From Desulfobacterales bacterium (GTDB lineage Bacteria; Desulfobacterota; UBA8473): a stretch of DNA of 60,898 nucleotides. The position numbers and the translations under genes are program-made. The stretch is from assembly GCA_016209225.1 (NCBI GenBank), contig JACQWO010000010.1, positions 1 to 60,898 of the forward strand, given 5' to 3'. Below, piece after piece: positions 60,697 to 60,898 of the stretch (positions within the stretch are counted from its first letter, which is position 1; each line of letters begins with the position of its first letter). The notes beneath the pieces were generated by a model. That model was not told the DNA's origin. It ran no database searches and worked only from the letters and a program-made list of their open reading frames with translations.

Positions 60697-60735
60697 GCTA
60701 ACGCGGCGCTGAGCGGTGTCCCGAAGGGACATCCG
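60697..60735 (-). other. attC-like right half site
   Basis: On the minus strand a TGTCCC..GGGACA hairpin arm is followed by CGCTCAGCGCCGCGTTAGC. This is the right arm and GTTAGC core of a cassette recombination site, 20 bases upstream of the antitoxin ATG. The matching left arm is missing, replaced by sequence after the group II intron. Confidence 0.6.
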
Positions 60736-60758
60736 TCTTCCTGTGCCTGGTTCTCCCG

Positions 60759-60832
60759 GTCGAGTAGCCCCAAGGAACCGCCCCTTAAGGCTCTCACAGA
60801 ACCGGACGTGAAACTCTCGCTTCATCCGGCTC
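60759..60832 (-). mobile_element. 3' end of a group II intron (domains V and VI)
   Basis: Domain V occupies 60832-60799: it starts GAGCCGGA with the AGC triad, ends TCCGGTTC, has a GAGA tetraloop and the two-base CG bulge, all 34 bases pairing as in the canonical structure. Domain VI follows, and the intron ends near CTACTCGAC (about 60759). The reverse transcriptase gene would lie upstream, beyond the right window edge. Confidence 0.85.
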
Positions 60833-60898
60833 TTATCATTCAGCCCGATACACATACCCGATTGTATGCCTCATAAATAAGGCGTTTTGGTATGTTGT

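Noticed and set aside
60677-60855. Minus-strand coding frames extending upstream of the antitoxin
   Set aside because: They run through the attC-like arm and group II intron domains V/VI, which are structured RNA/DNA and not coding.

Overview
The window looks like a chromosomal segment of an anaerobic Gram-negative bacterium, most likely Desulfobacterota (former Deltaproteobacteria). This is inferred from gene content: a long division and cell-wall (dcw) cluster whose MurE has the DNPR motif of meso-diaminopimelate enzymes, a DUF39 plus NIL-ferredoxin pair typical of anaerobes that make homocysteine from aspartate semialdehyde, and many acyl-CoA enzymes without respiratory genes. No rRNA or tRNA gene was seen, so the placement is not certain.

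Layout. 1-3.7 kb is accessory DNA: the end of an IS5-type transposase, a eukaryote-like cyclophilin, a glycosyltransferase, a decayed IS1182-type transposase and a MazEF-like toxin-antitoxin (TA) pair. 3.8-7.0 kb holds a PEGA-domain protein, a patatin-like lipoprotein, a membrane protein and a secreted protein. 7.0-15.2 kb holds an HD hydrolase, a zinc/cadmium-type P-type ATPase followed by a duplicated scrap of the HD gene, a diguanylate cyclase, a MoxR/VWA pair, purC and a VapBC pair.

15.3-36.5 kb is one minus-strand block transcribed from a canonical promoter at 36.5 kb: mraZ, a STAS gene, rsmH, ftsL, ftsI, murE, murF, mraY, murD, ftsW, murG, murC, murB, ddl, ftsQ, ftsA, ftsZ and a radical SAM gene. 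Tandem 10-bp AAAGTGG-type boxes, the expected MraZ operator, lie between promoter and mraZ. Unusually, many gaps between these genes are filled with short mobile-looking DNA: heptamer tandem repeats, small palindromes and MITE-like elements, in one place nested inside one another.

36.5-42.3 kb has a membrane-anchored acetyltransferase-like protein, a DUF4258/YgiT pair followed by an attC-like hairpin, a queuosine-precursor transporter, a phosphohexomutase and an atypical SDR protein. 42.4-49.7 kb is an eight-gene minus-strand operon with three acyl-CoA dehydrogenases, two crotonase-fold proteins, a MaoC-like hydratase and AtuA split into two genes: a catabolic pathway for an unidentified CoA-linked acid. 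50.3-54.4 kb carries a ROK sugar kinase, a candidate structured leader RNA, the homocysteine-forming DUF39/ferredoxin pair and a PP-loop tRNA-thiolation-like enzyme. 54.4-59.1 kb has an orphan OppF-type ATPase, a PIN/AbrB TA pair, transposase scraps and the thiamine genes thiE-thiL-thiM.

The right end (59.3-60.9 kb) is a small mobile island: a truncated IS21 istA, a TA pair bracketed by integron-type recombination half-sites, and the 3' end (domains V and VI) of a group II intron whose body lies outside the window.
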